From Alkalitalea saponilacus (lineage in GTDB: Bacteria > Bacteroidota > Bacteroidia > Bacteroidales > Marinilabiliaceae): DNA of 64,000 nucleotides. A model generated the notes under the pieces. That model had not been told where the DNA came from. It worked only from the letters and a program-made list of their open reading frames with translations, and did no database searches. Location of the stretch: assembly GCF_900168165.1 (NCBI RefSeq), contig NZ_FUYV01000001.1:434001-498000 (forward strand). Reading direction: 5' to 3'. Positions 61,569-64,000 of the stretch are shown here, piece by piece. The position numbers were made by a program, and so were the translations under genes. Numbering within the stretch: the stretch's first letter is position 1; each line of letters begins with the position of its first letter.

Positions 61569-62297
61569 ATGATATTTGACTTTATTACCGACAGATTTCG
61601 CAGAAAGCAAAAAATATTGGCATTTTTGGTAGATCCCGATAAGTGTCATGGTGAAAAACTGGAGCAATTTGTTGCTTCAATGAAGCAACAATCGCCGCAA
61701 TTGCTTCTGGTTGGAGGCAGTCTGATCTCAAATCCAATTGAACCACTTGTTGATTATCTGAAAACCGAGTTGGATATGCCTGTGGTTTTGTACCCCGGTA
61801 GTCCTACCCATCTCACATTCAATGTAGATGCCGTACTTTTTCTTTCCATGATATCAGGACGAAATGCTGAACTGTTAATTGGCAATCAAGTTGTTTCAGC
61901 GCCATTTATTCATAGGCACAAGATAGAGCCTATCTCCACCGGTTATATGTTAATTGATGGTGGAAACTATACATCGGTGGAATACATGAGCCAGACGCGA
62001 CCCATACCTGCTGAGAAAAATGACATCGCCATTGCCACGGCCATGGCGGGTGAAATGCTCGGTATGAAGTTGATTTACATGGATGCAGGTAGCGGAGCAA
62101 AACGGCCTGTATCTCCTTCAATGATTTCCGATGTAAAACGGCATTTGAATATTCCGTTGATGGTAGGTGGTGGAATTGTCACACCGGCAATTATGAAATC
62201 CGCAACCGATGCCGGCGCCGATCTTATCGTAGTCGGTAATGCTCTGGAAAAAGATCCTGAACTCGTAAAAGCTTTCCTGGATGCAATAGATTGTTAG
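61569..62297 (+). CDS. Geranylgeranylglyceryl/heptaprenylglyceryl phosphate synthase
   Basis: Prenyltransferase making the ether bond between glycerol-1-phosphate and a polyprenyl diphosphate. The 242-residue TIM barrel has FLVDPDKC, LLVGGSLIS, LYPGSPTH, YMDAGSGAKRPVS and VGGGIVTPA, the phosphate-binding and substrate loops of the family II type found in Bacteroidota and archaea. The polyprenyl length is not readable. It is separated by 42 bases from the phosphopantetheinyl transferase. Confidence 0.9.
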   Translation: MIFDFITDRFRRKQKILAFLVDPDKCHGEKLEQFVASMKQQSPQLLLVGGSLISNPIEPLVDYLKTELDMPVVLYPGSPTHLTFNVDAVLFLSMISGRNAELLIGNQVVSAPFIHRHKIEPISTGYMLIDGGNYTSVEYMSQTRPIPAEKNDIAIATAMAGEMLGMKLIYMDAGSGAKRPVSPSMISDVKRHLNIPLMVGGGIVTPAIMKSATDAGADLIVVGNALEKDPELVKAFLDAIDC

Positions 62298-62473
62298 ACT
62301 ATCAGATATTAGAGGTTAGTAAGTTTTATACTGTTAGTTGATGGATTAGGGCGACTATGGAGTTCTATCTGTTTGATAGTTAAGCAATAAATAATATTCT
62401 CGAGAAGTTGTGAATATAAACGTCAGGTAAAACACAAGGTCGTTGACTATTATTACCTTCTAAGTTGATTACT
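62298..62473. other. Intergenic spacer with a dispersed TTAGA repeat
   Basis: Contains GTTAGACTATCAGATATTAG (62294-62313) and further TTAG steps, related to the heptamer repeats seen elsewhere. No gene. A clear terminator for the plus-strand operon was not found. Confidence 0.35.
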
Positions 62474-63991
62474 CTACTTAAACAAATTAACCTGCTCCAT
62501 ATAAATCAATTCCGGGTGATTGATCCCATACAACTGAAGTAGGATGGGCGTTAATTTGTTGATGTTGAATGGTGTTATCCAAGCTCCGTCACGAATACCT
62601 GTTCCGGAAACAAATAGCGGTACAAAATTATTCCCGCTTTTGCCTGTTTGTCGGGTACCCAGGCTTGTTGCAGGCGTGCTCCATCCGGGCAATAGCTCTA
62701 TGTAGATATCAGGTAGTCGGCGAGAAAACAGATTGTCGGATAAAACAGGTTGCTTTTCGCTGTTGAATATTTTGTTCCAGACTGAAATGGCATGTTTTAT
62801 TCCGCTGAACTCCACCAGGAATCTGCACGTTTTTTCTTGTATAACTTCCAACTCGAGTTGGTTCTCCTCAATTAATTGGTGATTCAGATAGAGAAAGTTG
62901 TCATGGATGCCTGTTACCCATTGGCCTTGTCCGTATTGCGCCATCAAGTAAAGGTTTAATAACGACACAACTCTTCTGAACTCAACTGTTCCTGTTGTAA
63001 TTCCAGCTTTTCCTGTGGTGGTTTGATCCGGCATGCTGTTTGCTCCTGCAGTTAGCACCAGCAGATAGTTGTCCCGTCCAAATTCAAAATCCAGGAATGT
63101 AAGCAGCGAGGCGATGTCCTGATCCAACCTTAACAGCATGTCTTCTTTTTCAGCAGGAAGTATGGTTCCGTTGGTTTTTGTGAAAGGACGCGTAGTGAAT
63201 TGTATGGTCAGGAGATTGGGAACGCTTGATTTTCCGAATCCGGTGTTGGCTAGAAAAGATACGGTGAAATCCCGAATAAGCGTGTTGATGTATGGCGATC
63301 CGGCAATGCGTGAGAATGGTGCTTCGGTTCCGGTTCGCATGTTATATAAAAAGCTTCGAAAATCCTTTCTCTTTTCATCAGGTAAATAGCGAAATTCAAC
63401 ATAGCTGGTGATGTCTTTCACCGGTCCCCATTGTCTGTTCAAAAGGTTGGTGTTGTTGATGCTCTGGTTAAAACTGTTCATCCAGTCATCCTTTTTCCCC
63501 GGATTTGATGCATCATAAAAAAATCCGCGATTTTGGTCGTAGGTGAAAATGTGATCGGGACTGTATCCGTTGGCATGAATCAGCCAGGGAGCATTAACAG
63601 AGATGGTGGCATTTTTAGCCTCTGAACCGTAAACTGATTTAAGATAATCGGCAATTGTTTTAGACTGATTGTACGATAAAACTGTTGGTATTTGAGCAGA
63701 ATCGTAGGATGCCGGCTGAATGAACTGGTTGTTTCTTCGATTTACCCAGGTTTCTCCAATTAGTCCATGGGTTGATGGCGAAGTGCCCGAGTAAAGGGAC
63801 GCAATACGTGTTCCCGGATATCCGGAAATGTCTGAAGTATATGCATTCATAAATCGCATACCCGTGCGGGATATGCGATTTATTCCCTGTGAGGAGAATT
63901 CTCTTTGAAGCAAGAGAATTTGCTCATTATCTAATTCGTCTATAACCAAAAAAATAATTAACCCGGGAGCCTCTGTTTTTTCAGCTTTCAA
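62474..63991 (-). CDS. Alkaline-phosphatase-fold protein without catalytic residues (5' end may lie outside)
   Basis: The 505 residues visible resemble the PafA/phosphodiesterase type of the alkaline phosphatase superfamily: LIIFLVIDELDNEQ (D18, a metal ligand position), YPGTRIASLYSGTSPSTHGLIG around 58-79 in place of the catalytic TxPGHASIYTGTxPxxHGI, and NYLLVLTAGANSMPD where TADHGA is expected. The nucleophile threonine, the histidine after PG and the D-H metal pair are all changed. The first residues lack a signal peptide and the frame stays open to the window edge, so the true start may lie beyond 64000. Confidence 0.7.
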   Translation of the reverse strand: MKAEKTEAPGLIIFLVIDELDNEQILLLQREFSSQGINRISRTGMRFMNAYTSDISGYPGTRIASLYSGTSPSTHGLIGETWVNRRNNQFIQPASYDSAQIPTVLSYNQSKTIADYLKSVYGSEAKNATISVNAPWLIHANGYSPDHIFTYDQNRGFFYDASNPGKKDDWMNSFNQSINNTNLLNRQWGPVKDITSYVEFRYLPDEKRKDFRSFLYNMRTGTEAPFSRIAGSPYINTLIRDFTVSFLANTGFGKSSVPNLLTIQFTTRPFTKTNGTILPAEKEDMLLRLDQDIASLLTFLDFEFGRDNYLLVLTAGANSMPDQTTTGKAGITTGTVEFRRVVSLLNLYLMAQYGQGQWVTGIHDNFLYLNHQLIEENQLELEVIQEKTCRFLVEFSGIKHAISVWNKIFNSEKQPVLSDNLFSRRLPDIYIELLPGWSTPATSLGTRQTGKSGNNFVPLFVSGTGIRDGAWITPFNINKLTPILLQLYGINHPELIYMEQVNLFK

Positions 63992-64000
63992 TGAAAAAAA

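Overview
The window comes from a Bacteroidota chromosome, most likely an anaerobic or facultative member of the Bacteroidales/Marinilabiliales type. Evidence: gliding-motility/type IX secretion genes gldE and gldD, a secreted enzyme with a type IX sorting tail, a TonB receptor/DUF4374/PepSY iron locus, the Bacteroidota-specific transcarbamylase ArgF', an orphan hydF, -7 elements of the TAnnTTTG type, and many genes with A-rich leaders. No rRNA, tRNA, CRISPR array or intact insertion sequence was seen.

Region 1 (1-19430) is an arginine/proline supercluster. carB lies on the minus strand. Divergently from it run argR, a GNAT N-acylglutamate synthase candidate, argG, argC, argD, a NUMOD4/HNH-type gene, proC, proB, proA, argF', argB, argE, argH, citrate synthase and, after a terminator, carA. 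The transcarbamylase has proline at residue 90, the residue that marks the succinyl-specific enzyme of Bacteroides, so arginine is probably made through N-succinylated intermediates. A palindromic ARG box and a second partial one flank the argR promoter.

Region 2 (about 19440-27900) is an AT-rich accessory region that starts 9 bases after carA. It holds three orphan 3' ends of Rhs/YD-repeat proteins, each followed by a small secreted or membrane protein gene (candidate immunity genes), four shorter orphan reading-frame tails, two toxin-antitoxin modules with nearly the same leader but different genes (the second toxin is frameshifted), and a regulator remnant. These cassettes are separated by repeats made of tiny hairpins with 3-base loops, including a 90-bp direct repeat. 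Three unrelated tails begin at the same junction sequence, CGCGCCAA, read as Arg-Ala-Asn. This looks like a reservoir of recombined contact-toxin tips and is the most unusual part of the window.

Region 3 (27971-45914) is mixed: a GH43 arabinanase exported by type IX secretion, lpxA, a PagL-like lipid A deacylase, a DUF6146 lipoprotein, an MFS exporter, a ferric-reductase-like flavoprotein, an iron/xenosiderophore locus resembling XusABC, a lipoprotein, hydF, a hypothetical gene and a PD40 beta-propeller protein.

Region 4 (46037-63991) is mainly housekeeping: a sigma-54 response regulator without a DNA-binding domain, Ppx/GppA, a NatAB-type ABC exporter, an NsrR-like Rrf2 regulator with the nitrosative-stress repair protein RIC, an HD hydrolase, a CPA2 antiporter, RNase G, a 30-residue AURKAIP1/COX24-type protein, HU, then mutY-ssb-gldE-gldD-phosphopantetheinyl transferase-GGGP synthase, and finally an alkaline-phosphatase-fold protein that has lost its catalytic residues.
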